64,000 nucleotides of DNA from positions 1 through 64,000 of the forward strand of contig JBEEFP010000036.1 of NCBI GenBank assembly GCA_041166085.1. Direction: 5' to 3'. The notes beneath the pieces were generated by a model that was not told where the DNA came from, ran no database searches, and worked only from the letters and a program-made list of their open reading frames with translations. The translations under genes were made by a program, and so were the position numbers. Source of the DNA: JBEEFP01 sp041166085 (GTDB taxonomy: Bacteria > Actinomycetota > Acidimicrobiia > Acidimicrobiales > JAFATL01). Positions 22,358-30,128 of the stretch are shown here, piece by piece (the stretch's first letter is position 1; every line of letters begins with the position of its first letter).

Positions 22358-25321
22358 TCAAGTCGCCAGCGACTCGGCGGCGATATCCCTGAGGGCGTCC
22401 CGGAGCGCAGCGCGTGAGGTGATTCCGAGCTTCGGGAAGAGTTGGTAGAGGTGGGTGCCGACCGTTCGGTGCGAAAGGAACAGCCGCTCACCGATCTCCT
22501 TGTTGGTGAGCCCGGCGGCGGCGAGCTGGGCGATCTCCAGCTGTTGTGGGGTGAGCGACGTCGGCCCGAGCGTCTCGGGGCGGCCGATCGACACACCAGT
22601 CGCCCGCAGCTCGTTCCCAGCCCGCACCTCCCATGGCCGCGCTCGGAGCCGCTGGAACGTCTCCCGAGCCGCTCGAAGGTGGTCGCGGGCTTCGGACGTG
22701 AGCTTCGATCTGCGAAGACGTTCGCCGTAGGCGAGCTGCACCCTGGCCAGGTCGAACTGCCAGCGATCGGCACCCGGAACGGCAAGGGCCTTCTCGAACC
22801 ATGCGGCGTCCTGGCCGTCGGGCGCGGCCATCGCGGCCGACGCGTACGTCACGAGCGCAAGACGCGACGAGATCGCGGCGAGGTTGCCCTCGCTGGCCGC
22901 GGCAGCGTGGGCAGCGGCCTCCACGTGCCGGCCGGTTCGCACGGCAGCCTCGACCAGATCCATGACGAGCCACAGCGCGTGGGGAACGTGAGAGGCCAGC
23001 GTTCCGGGCGGGCTCACCAAGGTCGCCTGCTGGAACGCCTCCTCGAAATCTCCTCGACCCAGCGCCGCGAGCGCCCTCGCGTGCCAGGCGTAGTTCTGGA
23101 TCGACCTGAGACCTCGAGGCGCCGCCCAGCCGGCTAATTGCTCCGCCAGCTCTCGCGTCGTGTCGTCGTCGCCGCGTCCCGCGGCGAGCAGCGCCCGGAG
23201 GAACACGCCCGGCCAGGACAGCAGCTTGTAACCATGGTCCTCGCACAGCGTCAGACCCTCCTCGGTCACGTCAGCCAGCTCGTCCCATTCCCCGGTCCAG
23301 AAGGCGGCGTTGCCCAGGAGGAACAGCGCCTCGATCTCAGAGGTGATCGCGCCGCCAGCCCGGCCATGTTCGACGACCCGCGATAGCGCGTCAGCGCACG
23401 TTGGGAGCCGGTCCAGGTACGCACCCGCCATGGCCACCCGCGCGATGCGAGCCGGACTTGTCTCGTCCTTCAACCCGGCGATAGCGCCATCGAGGCGGTC
23501 GAGCACGGGTAGCGCATCACGGGCTGGATCGGCGAACGTCGCTTCGAGCAGGGCGAGCAACTCGGGAGGTCGCCGCCACAACCGAGCGACGGCTGACCCG
23601 AACGGCTCCCACAGCTCGGGCCGGCCACCGAAGAAGCACATCAGCAGCAGGGTGTGGAGCGCCTCTATCAAGATGGTGTCGTCGCCGTCCGCCGGCTCAG
23701 ACATGTCGATGGCGCCAACCAGCAGTGTGTGGGCGGTGTTGACATCGCCTGAGCCACTGATCAGGTGGTAGGCCGCAGCGACCGCTGCGGCCAACGACGC
23801 GTGCTGCTCAGGGTCGGCCGCGCGTGCATCATCAAGCAGCTTCGGCACGTCGCGCAGGTCACCCGTGGCCGCGGCACCGAGGTAGGCGGCCTCGGCCAGC
23901 CGTCGACTCCGGTCCGCTCCGGCAGGGCTCACCTGCGCCGAACGCAGGAGCGTGCAGACGGCGCCGAGCGGGTCCCCTCGGCCCAAGGTCTCTGCTGCTG
24001 CACTTTCGAGAAGCTCGGCCACTGCCTCGTCTGGCGACATCGCCGCCGCCGCCAGATGCCAGGCACGGCGCTCATCCCGGTCCGCGAGGTGGTCGGCGAG
24101 GGCCTTGTGGGCATTGCGACGCTGCTCGGCCGTCGCCAGCTCCACAACCGCGGACCCGGTCAAGGGATGGCGGAAGCCAAGCCTCGCTGTCGCCTGGTCG
24201 ACGGTCACCAGCTGTGCCCGCTCCGCCGGCGCCAACGCCTTCAATACCGGCTGTCCGGATGCGACGATGCTGAGCCGCTGGAGGTCACCCGTCCCGTCGA
24301 GGACCGCAAGGAGCAGCAGATCCCGCGTCGAAGCCGGCAGCTTGCCGACGCGCGAGGTGAACAGGGCCTGCAGCCTTCCGCTCAACGGCAGAGCCGTCCG
24401 GGGCCCGCCAGAGGCGCTGCGTTGCGAATCCGTCAGGGCGGCGGGTAGCTCGAGAAGCGCGAGCGGATTTCCTTGTGCATCATCGATGAGACGTTGCCTG
24501 ACGCGCGCTGTCAGTGCAGGGAAACGCTCTTCGAGAAGGGCCGAGGCGGCCGCATCTCCCAGTGGGTCGAGCCTGTAGTTGGACAGCCCCGCTCGCTCGA
24601 AGAAGCCTTCCTCGCCGGTTCTGGAAGCGGCGAGGAGTCCGACCTGGCTGTTGTGGAGCCGTCGCGCGATGAAGCCGAGCACGACCGCGCTCGCTCGGTC
24701 CAACCACGGCAGGTCGTCGACGATGACCACGACCGGGCCCCCTTTGGCGACGTGAAGGAGAAGGTCCAGCGCCGCGTTGAGGACCACGAGTTGGTCTGGC
24801 GGTGCCCCGTCCTCGAGGCCGAGGGCCACCTGTAATGCGGTTCGTTGGACCTCGGGCAGGTGGTCCAGCTCGCCGAGGATGGGCTGGAACAATTGATTCA
24901 CACCCGCGAAGCTCACGTTCACTTCGAACTCTGCGCCACCGCCGCGCAAGAGTCGTGCGCCGGCACCGGCCGCGTGGTGCGCGGCGGCATCGAGGACCGC
25001 CGTCTTTCCCACACCTGCGTCGCCCGAGAGCAGCAGGGCGCCGCCCTCCTCCGCCGCCGCGTCAAGGAACGCGCAGACGAAGTCGAGATCGTCGTCCCGC
25101 CCGATCAGACGCCTTGGCGCACGACCGTCCACGGCGCCTCCTTCGTCCTGAACCCACGCCCCTTCGCGCCGGAAGCTTACGCCTGGCCGGATAGGCACTA
25201 CCCGGGCGACCCATGCGACATCGCCCTTGGACCGCTCTCGAGGACGATCGACTCGCGGCTGGGTCATTGGAGATGCCCCGGCCGGCGGCGGCGGGCGAGG
25301 TGCCGCACCGGCCGGGGCCAC
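22358..25321 (-). CDS. LAL-type (LuxR) transcriptional regulator with AAA/STAND ATPase
   Basis: This large regulator (987 residues from the GTG at 25321; an ATG at 25267 is an alternative) has an N-terminal ATPase with LIGRDDDLDF, Walker A LSGDAGVGKTAV (98-109) and Walker B VVIVDDLPWLDR. A TPR-like helical body follows, then a C-terminal LuxR helix-turn-helix (SLTPQQLEIAQL...TNKEIGERLFLS...VGTHLYQLFPKL). It lies 16 bp behind the hydrolase at 25338 on the same strand and is probably in one operon with it. It resembles the LAL gene at 11336 in architecture but is diverged in sequence. Confidence 0.9.
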   Translation of the reverse strand: MAPAGAAPRPPPPAGASPMTQPRVDRPRERSKGDVAWVARVVPIRPGVSFRREGAWVQDEGGAVDGRAPRRLIGRDDDLDFVCAFLDAAAEEGGALLLSGDAGVGKTAVLDAAAHHAAGAGARLLRGGGAEFEVNVSFAGVNQLFQPILGELDHLPEVQRTALQVALGLEDGAPPDQLVVLNAALDLLLHVAKGGPVVVIVDDLPWLDRASAVVLGFIARRLHNSQVGLLAASRTGEEGFFERAGLSNYRLDPLGDAAASALLEERFPALTARVRQRLIDDAQGNPLALLELPAALTDSQRSASGGPRTALPLSGRLQALFTSRVGKLPASTRDLLLLAVLDGTGDLQRLSIVASGQPVLKALAPAERAQLVTVDQATARLGFRHPLTGSAVVELATAEQRRNAHKALADHLADRDERRAWHLAAAAMSPDEAVAELLESAAAETLGRGDPLGAVCTLLRSAQVSPAGADRSRRLAEAAYLGAAATGDLRDVPKLLDDARAADPEQHASLAAAVAAAYHLISGSGDVNTAHTLLVGAIDMSEPADGDDTILIEALHTLLLMCFFGGRPELWEPFGSAVARLWRRPPELLALLEATFADPARDALPVLDRLDGAIAGLKDETSPARIARVAMAGAYLDRLPTCADALSRVVEHGRAGGAITSEIEALFLLGNAAFWTGEWDELADVTEEGLTLCEDHGYKLLSWPGVFLRALLAAGRGDDDTTRELAEQLAGWAAPRGLRSIQNYAWHARALAALGRGDFEEAFQQATLVSPPGTLASHVPHALWLVMDLVEAAVRTGRHVEAAAHAAAASEGNLAAISSRLALVTYASAAMAAPDGQDAAWFEKALAVPGADRWQFDLARVQLAYGERLRRSKLTSEARDHLRAARETFQRLRARPWEVRAGNELRATGVSIGRPETLGPTSLTPQQLEIAQLAAAGLTNKEIGERLFLSHRTVGTHLYQLFPKLGITSRAALRDALRDIAAESLAT

Positions 25322-25337
25322 CTGCGCGGTTGTGAGG

Positions 25338-26057
25338 TCAGGCGCCGACCTCCGTCCTCGACGTCACCGCATCGCATGCCTGCTCGATGAGATCGGTGAC
25401 CGCCTGGGGCTGCGACACGTACACCGCATGGCTCCCGCTCACCTCGGTGGCGGTTGCGCCCGCTCGCTCGCACATGGCGCGCTGCGCCGGCGGGGGGATC
25501 ATCCGGTCGTCGGTGGCGACGAGGTACCAGCTGGGCTTCACCCGCCACGCCGCTTCAGTAACCGTTCCGCCCAGCGCCTCGAGGCCCCACGGCACCTGGG
25601 AGTCGGCCATGAACGCGGCCAATTCGGGGCTGAGATCGCCGGCGAATGAGGCGTGGAACTCGTCCCTGTCGAGAAGCAAGAAGCCGTCCTGGGGCGGCAG
25701 GATGGGCGGCACCGGGGCACCCGGAGGCGGATCGGCGATGAGGGTCTCCACCGACTCGCCCTTGTCGGGCGCGAAGGCCGCGATGTAGACGAGCGCGGCG
25801 ACCTTGGGGTCGGTGCCCGCCTCGGTGATGACCGCCCCGCCGTAGGAGTGGCCGACGAGCACGACCGGTTCCTCGTGGGCGGCGATGACCTGCCGCGTGG
25901 CGGCGACATCGCCTTCGAGGGACTGCGTGGGGTTCTGCACTACGGACACCCTGTAGCCACGCTGGCGCAGGTGGTCGTACACCCCCTGCCATCCGGAGCC
26001 GTCGACGAAGCCGCCGTGGACCAGGACGACGCTGGCACCTGCTGAGTCTGTATTCAT
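25338..26057 (-). CDS. Alpha/beta hydrolase (GHSYGG group, cytoplasmic)
   Basis: The 239-residue protein has LVHGGFVDGSGW, nucleophile elbow GHSYGG, acid Asp in VATDDRMIP, and His in GSHAVYVSQP. It belongs to the same small-esterase group as 10482 and 26253 but lacks their signal peptides, so it acts in the cytoplasm. It is the closest relative in the window of the pseudogene at 21821. It is followed by the LAL regulator on the same strand and divergent from the secreted-type hydrolase at 26253, with a striking inverted repeat between them. Confidence 0.87.
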   Translation of the reverse strand: MNTDSAGASVVLVHGGFVDGSGWQGVYDHLRQRGYRVSVVQNPTQSLEGDVAATRQVIAAHEEPVVLVGHSYGGAVITEAGTDPKVAALVYIAAFAPDKGESVETLIADPPPGAPVPPILPPQDGFLLLDRDEFHASFAGDLSPELAAFMADSQVPWGLEALGGTVTEAAWRVKPSWYLVATDDRMIPPPAQRAMCERAGATATEVSGSHAVYVSQPQAVTDLIEQACDAVTSRTEVGA

Positions 26058-26120
26058 TTGTCTTTCTCCTCGTTCGTGGGAGCGGTTGCGTCAGATCTAC
26101 GCCCCCAGCTCGTCCGTCGC

Positions 26121-26187
26121 TTCCGTCGAATGACTGAGGGATCTCGTCGGGAGCGACGGCGTAGCCGCGCTCAGTCGAATGACGGAA
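26121..26187. promoter_or_regulatory. Long-range inverted repeat of an 18-bp element between divergent hydrolases
   Basis: TTCCGTC-GAAT-GACTGAG at 26121-26138 and CTCAGTC-GAAT-GACGGAA at 26170-26187 are reverse complements of each other in all 14 arm bases. Each copy also contains its own GTC-N4-GAC dyad. Start-to-start distance is 49 bp, close to five helical turns, which suits a regulator that binds twice and loops or stacks. The LAL protein at 22358 is the obvious candidate. Confidence 0.6.
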
Positions 26188-26252
26188 GTCAGAGAAGGCC
26201 TGGTCCTTCACGGTGGGGCTCCATCCACCAACGAAACGAACGGAGTCGAAAA

Positions 26253-27095
26253 ATGGCCATTCTCAATCAACTGTCGTCAGTCAGGCGTCGCCTCATTGCT
26301 GGGCTTGTCGCCGTGCTGGCGTTGTCCTTGGGCCTCGGCGCAGTGGCGCTCGCGTCTCCCGGCGGCTCCTCGGAGCCGTCGCCCAAGCCGACCGTGGTGC
26401 TTGTGCACGGCGGCTGGGACAACTCCTCGGGTTGGAATGCCGTCGTCGAGAAGCTGCAGCGTCGCGGCTACCCGGTGATCGCGCCCGCGAACCCACTTCG
26501 GGGTCTCGCCTCGGACTCGGCCTACATCTCGAGCGTCCTGGCCACCATCGAAGGCCCGATCGTGCTCGTCGGCCATTCCTACGGCGGCGCCGTCATCACC
26601 AACGCCGCGGTCGGCCACGACAACGTCGACGCGCTCGTGTACATCGCCGGGTTCGCCCCGGACGAGGGCGAGTCGCTGGTCAAGCTCGTCACGATGAACC
26701 CCGGCAGCCAGATCGGACCGCCGACGCTGATCACCCGTCCCTACCCCCTCGCGGGAGGCGGCGAGGGAGTCGACCTGTACCTCAAGAGGGACGCCGTCAA
26801 GACGGCGTTCGCGGCCGACCTCCCCCGCCAGATCACCGACCAGATGTACGCCACCCAGCGCCCGTTCTCGGAGGAAGCCTTCGGCAGTGCGTCTGGTGCG
26901 CCCGCGTGGAAGTCCATCCCCTCCTGGTACCTGGTCGCGACCGAGGACCATGCCATTCCGCCCGCGACACAACGGTTCATGGCCGACCGTGCCGGCTCCC
27001 ACATCAGCCAGGTCCGCTCGTCGCATGTTCCGCAGATCTCGCAGCCGGAAAAGACCGTCGACGTGATCCTGGACGCCGCCAGTTCTCTCGGCTGA
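26253..27095 (+). CDS. Alpha/beta hydrolase with signal peptide
   Basis: The protein (280 residues) begins with basic residues (SVRRRL) and a hydrophobic run (AGLVAVLALSLGLGAVALAS), a Sec-type signal peptide, so export is expected. The core has VLVHGGWDNSSGW, GHSYGG, acid in VATEDHAIP and His in SSHVPQIS. It aligns throughout with 10482-11315, including APANPLRG, TMNPGS.IGP and ITRPYP stretches, so the two are paralogues in different island segments. The ATG at 26253 is chosen because the signal peptide starts there; upstream in-frame codons overlap the regulatory repeat. Confidence 0.87.
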   Translation: MAILNQLSSVRRRLIAGLVAVLALSLGLGAVALASPGGSSEPSPKPTVVLVHGGWDNSSGWNAVVEKLQRRGYPVIAPANPLRGLASDSAYISSVLATIEGPIVLVGHSYGGAVITNAAVGHDNVDALVYIAGFAPDEGESLVKLVTMNPGSQIGPPTLITRPYPLAGGGEGVDLYLKRDAVKTAFAADLPRQITDQMYATQRPFSEEAFGSASGAPAWKSIPSWYLVATEDHAIPPATQRFMADRAGSHISQVRSSHVPQISQPEKTVDVILDAASSLG

Positions 27096-27207
27096 ACGCG
27101 TGTCATCCCTGTCAACCGACGTCGCCATCGCTGTCTGGGCTCTCCCGGGCAGCGATGCGGCGCGTCGACGCACGCCACGTCGGCAAGAGACGCGTCAGAC
27201 TGCCTGG

Positions 27208-27450
27208 GTGAGCGATGTCGACTCCCGCGGGGCGGGCCGCGTCGCGCAGCCGATGGTGGGGCGGGCGGACGAGCTGGTCCTGATCGGCGCGTTTCTCGAG
27301 CGAGCGGCGACGAACGGGGAGGCGCTGGTCGTGTTCGGCGAGCCCGGCATAGGCAAGACCAGGCTTCTCGATGCTGCGGCGAAGAAGGCTGTGGCCACCG
27401 GCGCGCACGTCGTGCAGGCTGCGGGCGTGGAGTTCGAGGCGGAGGCGACG
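27208..27450 (+). pseudogene. Truncated LAL regulator, ATPase N-terminus only
   Basis: From a GTG at 27208 the frame gives a normal LAL start: MVGRADELVLIGAFLERA, Walker A FGEPGIGKTRLLDAA, and AAGVEFEAEA, which matches the strand after Walker A in the two full LAL proteins. Family similarity then stops near 27450, and the frame ends at 27549 with Arg-rich non-coding-type residues. The LuxR domain and the rest (about 850 residues) are absent. It is a remnant cut off about 260 bp from the tRNA, probably by an insertion or excision event. Confidence 0.75.
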
Positions 27451-27681
27451 TGCTCGAGCGTCCGCCGGACCAGAAGGTATGAGCGCTCCAGATTTCGGCG
27501 GCGCCCGCGCCTCGCGTTCCGCGGGGCCGGCCATATGCGCCTGAGGTGAACGGGTGTAGCGCCAGGGGCACAATCTGGGGCACAAATCTCAAGCACGCTG
27601 CCCATCACCGGGAGGATCGGACTGCACCAGATAGACGACCGAAACTCGACGGACTCACGGCGAAAGCCCAGGTAAGAGCGA
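27451..27681. other. Junction DNA between truncated regulator and tRNA terminator
   Basis: No gene is supported here. A short direct repeat, GGGGCACAATCT and GGGGCACAAATCT (about 27569-27593), is visible. This would be the element side of the newest junction. Confidence 0.4.
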
Positions 27682-27707
27682 GAAACCCCCGCGTGAGCAG
27701 GGGTTTC
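27682..27707 (-). terminator. Terminator of tRNA-Glu
   Basis: On the minus strand AAACCCCTGCTCACGCGGGG followed by GTTTCTCGCTCTT forms a GC-rich hairpin a few bases after the tRNA 3' end. The same hairpin is present in copy d at 22091-22117. Confidence 0.75.
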
Positions 27708-27713
27708 GAGGCG

Positions 27714-27786
27714 CAGCCCCAACGGGATTCGAACCCGTGTCGCCACCTTGAGAGGGTGGTGTCCTAGGCCTCTAGACGATGGGGCC
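27714..27786 (-). tRNA. tRNA-Glu (anticodon CTC)
   Basis: The 73-nt cloverleaf has acceptor arms GGCCCCA/TGGGGCT, a D-arm with GTCTAGAGGCCTAGGAC, anticodon stem CCACC/GGTGG with loop CTCTCAA (anticodon CTC at 27752-27750), T-arm ACGGG-TTCGAAT-CCCGT and discriminator G. CCA is not encoded. It is the intact member of a family of five copies or fragments and marks the border between the accessory left part and the metabolic right part. Confidence 0.95.
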
Positions 27787-27910
27787 AGAGGGCCATTCAA
27801 CCTACCGCACGGCTCGCGCCACGAGCCCGTGCCGTTCCGTGGACGTCAGGGGCGAGAAACGTCGCCGCTCGGTCCCACGGAACGCACAGCAGCGGGCCCG
27901 GCCCGGGCGT

Positions 27911-27916
27911 TACCGT
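27911..27916 (+). promoter_or_regulatory. Probable -10 box (TACCGT) of a leaderless mRNA
   Basis: TACCGT ends 6 nt before the ATG at 27923 and there is no Shine-Dalgarno sequence, so the acyl-CoA synthetase mRNA may begin at its start codon. Confidence 0.35.
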
Positions 27917-27922
27917 TCGGCC

Positions 27923-29473
27923 ATGTACGCGGGGGAACACGCCAGGGCTCATCCGGACGACCCGGTGATCGTGATGGCCACCGGGGGCGAGGTCGTCACC
28001 TACGCCCAGTACGAGGCGGCCGCCAACCGCATGGCCCACCTCTATCGCGACCTCGGACTGCAGCGCCGCGATCACGTCGCCTTCTTCATGGAGAACAACC
28101 CCCGCATGCTCGAGTGCGAGGGCGGGGCCGAGCGCACGGGGCTCTATTACACGTGCATCAACTCCTACCTGTCGCCCGACGAAGCCGCCTACATCGTCAA
28201 CGACAGCGAGGCGCGCGTGGTGGTCAGCTCGGCCGCCCTCGCGGCCGTCGCCAACCAGCTCCCAGCCATGTGTCCCGACGTGGAGCGGTGGCTCATGGTC
28301 GACACCGACGGGCCCCAGGCCCCATGGGAGTCCTACGCGGAGGCCACCGCGAAGTACCCGGCCGAGCACGTCGCCGACGAAGAGCTCGGCGCCGCCATGC
28401 TCTACAGCTCGGGAACGACGGGTCGGCCCAAGGGCATCCTGCGTCCCCTCCCCGACGTCCATCCGGGCACGCCATTGCCGCTCATGGACTTCGTGAAGTT
28501 CATGTTCGGCTTCCGCGAGGGCATGCGCTACCTCTCCCCCGCGCCGCTGTACCACTCGGCGCCCCAGGCCAGCGTGGCCGCCGCCATCAGGCTCGGGGCA
28601 ACGGCGGTGATCATGGAACGCTTCGACCCCGCCCAGTTCCTCCAGCTCGTCGAAGCGCACCGCATCACCCACAGCCAGATGGTGCCGACCATGTTTTCCC
28701 GGCTCCTCAAGCTGCCGGACGAGGTACGCGAGAAGGCAGACGTGTCGAGCCTCGAGGCCATCGTGCACGCGGCCGCGCCCTGCCCGGTGCCGGTGAAGCA
28801 GCAGATGATCGAGTGGTGGGGCCCGATCATCCGTGAGTACTACGGCGCGACGGAAGGCAACGGCTTCACGTTCTGCACCTCGGAGGAGTGGCTGGCCCAT
28901 CCGGGCACGGTGGGCAAGACCATCCTGGGCGAGACGCTGATCCTCGACGACGACGGCCAGCCCTGCGCGACCGGCACATCCGGCGTGGTGTGGTTCAAGG
29001 GCGCGACCGCCTTCGAGTACTACAACGACCCGGCCAAGACGGCGGAGTCACGCGACGCGTCGGGCGAGGCCAGCACCGTCGGCGACGTGGGCTACCTCGA
29101 CGAGGACGGCTACCTCTACCTCACCGACCGCAAGACCTACATGATCATCTCGGGCGGGGTGAACATCTACCCGCAGGAGACCGAGAACCTCCTCATCACC
29201 CATCCCAAGGTCATGGACGCGGCGGTCCTCGGCGTGCCGAACGACGACCTCGGTGAAGAGGTCAAGGCGGTGGTGCAGCCCGTCCCGGGCGTCGAGCCCG
29301 GACCCGAGCTCGAGCGCGAGCTCATCGCGTTCTGCCGCGAACACCTGGCCCGCTTCAAGTGCCCGCGCTCGGTCGACTTCGAGGACGAGCTCCCGCGCCT
29401 GCCGACCGGCAAGCTCTACAAGCGACTGCTGCGCGACCGGTACTGGGAGGGCCACACCTCGACCATCCTCTGA
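27923..29473 (+). CDS. Acyl-CoA synthetase (FadD-like AMP-binding protein)
   Basis: The 516-residue enzyme of the ANL superfamily has the P-loop YSSGTTGRPKG (161-171), YYGATEGNG, the hinge region TDRKTYMIISGGVNIYP, and a C-terminal PTGKLYKRLLRDRY carrying the catalytic Lys. It activates a carboxylic acid to its CoA thioester through an acyl-AMP; a long or branched acid is likely but not provable. The ATG at 27923 is preferred to an in-frame ATG at 27779, which would overlap the tRNA gene. It is the first gene of the core side. Confidence 0.9.
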   Translation: MYAGEHARAHPDDPVIVMATGGEVVTYAQYEAAANRMAHLYRDLGLQRRDHVAFFMENNPRMLECEGGAERTGLYYTCINSYLSPDEAAYIVNDSEARVVVSSAALAAVANQLPAMCPDVERWLMVDTDGPQAPWESYAEATAKYPAEHVADEELGAAMLYSSGTTGRPKGILRPLPDVHPGTPLPLMDFVKFMFGFREGMRYLSPAPLYHSAPQASVAAAIRLGATAVIMERFDPAQFLQLVEAHRITHSQMVPTMFSRLLKLPDEVREKADVSSLEAIVHAAAPCPVPVKQQMIEWWGPIIREYYGATEGNGFTFCTSEEWLAHPGTVGKTILGETLILDDDGQPCATGTSGVVWFKGATAFEYYNDPAKTAESRDASGEASTVGDVGYLDEDGYLYLTDRKTYMIISGGVNIYPQETENLLITHPKVMDAAVLGVPNDDLGEEVKAVVQPVPGVEPGPELERELIAFCREHLARFKCPRSVDFEDELPRLPTGKLYKRLLRDRYWEGHTSTIL

Positions 29474-29480
29474 CCGGCCG

Positions 29481-29936
29481 TCAGTGGCTGCGGCGGACTC
29501 CCGCGAACACCATGGCGCAGTCGAGGCAGAGGGGCTTCACCTTCTCGCCTGTCGCCGGCGCGAAGAACTCGTCGCTGTAGACGCGCCGGCAGCGCCGGCA
29601 GGCGGTGCTGCGAGCCGCGAACTCGTCGGCCGCGGCCGCGTCGGCGTGGACCACGGGCTCGGTGCCGGTCAGGTCGAGCACCGCGTCGGGCCGCCCCGCG
29701 GCCGCCCGCTCCATGGCGGCCGCGTCGAGGCGGCGAAGGCGCTCGATGATCCTCTCGCCGTCGAGGCGCGGCAGCACGGGCTCGGTGATGAGCGCGGCCC
29801 GCAGCCGGCTCACGTCGTCGGCGGCCAGCGCGTCGTAGGTCGCGAGGAAGTCCTCGCCCTGGGCCCGCCAGAGGGCGGCGACGCGCGCCGTCATGGTGGC
29901 CACCGGTGACTCTGCGTGTTCGCCGTCGTGCTCCAT
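29481..29936 (-). CDS. Hypothetical protein with C-terminal zinc-ribbon Cys pairs
   Basis: The 151-residue protein has a helical, acidic N-terminal region (RVAALWRAQGEDFLATYDAL) and, near the C-terminus, two Cys pairs (STACRRCRRVYSDEFF, then KPLCLDCAMVFAG) that should bind one zinc. I do not recognise the family. It is convergent with the acyl-CoA synthetase with a 7-bp gap. A much longer open frame back to 31028 is only the shadow of the EAL gene; the ATG at 29936 is the first start clear of it. The 192 bp upstream hold promoter-like AT-richer patches. Confidence 0.55.
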   Translation of the reverse strand: MEHDGEHAESPVATMTARVAALWRAQGEDFLATYDALAADDVSRLRAALITEPVLPRLDGERIIERLRRLDAAAMERAAAGRPDAVLDLTGTEPVVHADAAAADEFAARSTACRRCRRVYSDEFFAPATGEKVKPLCLDCAMVFAGVRRSH

Positions 29937-30128
29937 ACCCCGTTGGTACCGGGTGCGGGCCGTCCTCGCCATCCCTAAACAGGGCCATTTGGTCCTGGCC
30001 ATTCGGGGTGGATGGTGACGCCGCACCGAAGGTGGTCGGGGCTTTTGTGGCTTTCTGGGGCATCCGTTCGCCCCGGTGGTGCGTAATAGAGATGCGTACC
30101 GGACACGCTGGGCAGGAGGCCGAGCGGT

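Noticed and set aside
27545..27600. Duplicated GGGGCACAA motif as an integrase-binding arm site
   Set aside because: Only two copies in one place, and no integrase to connect it with; kept as a description of junction DNA only.
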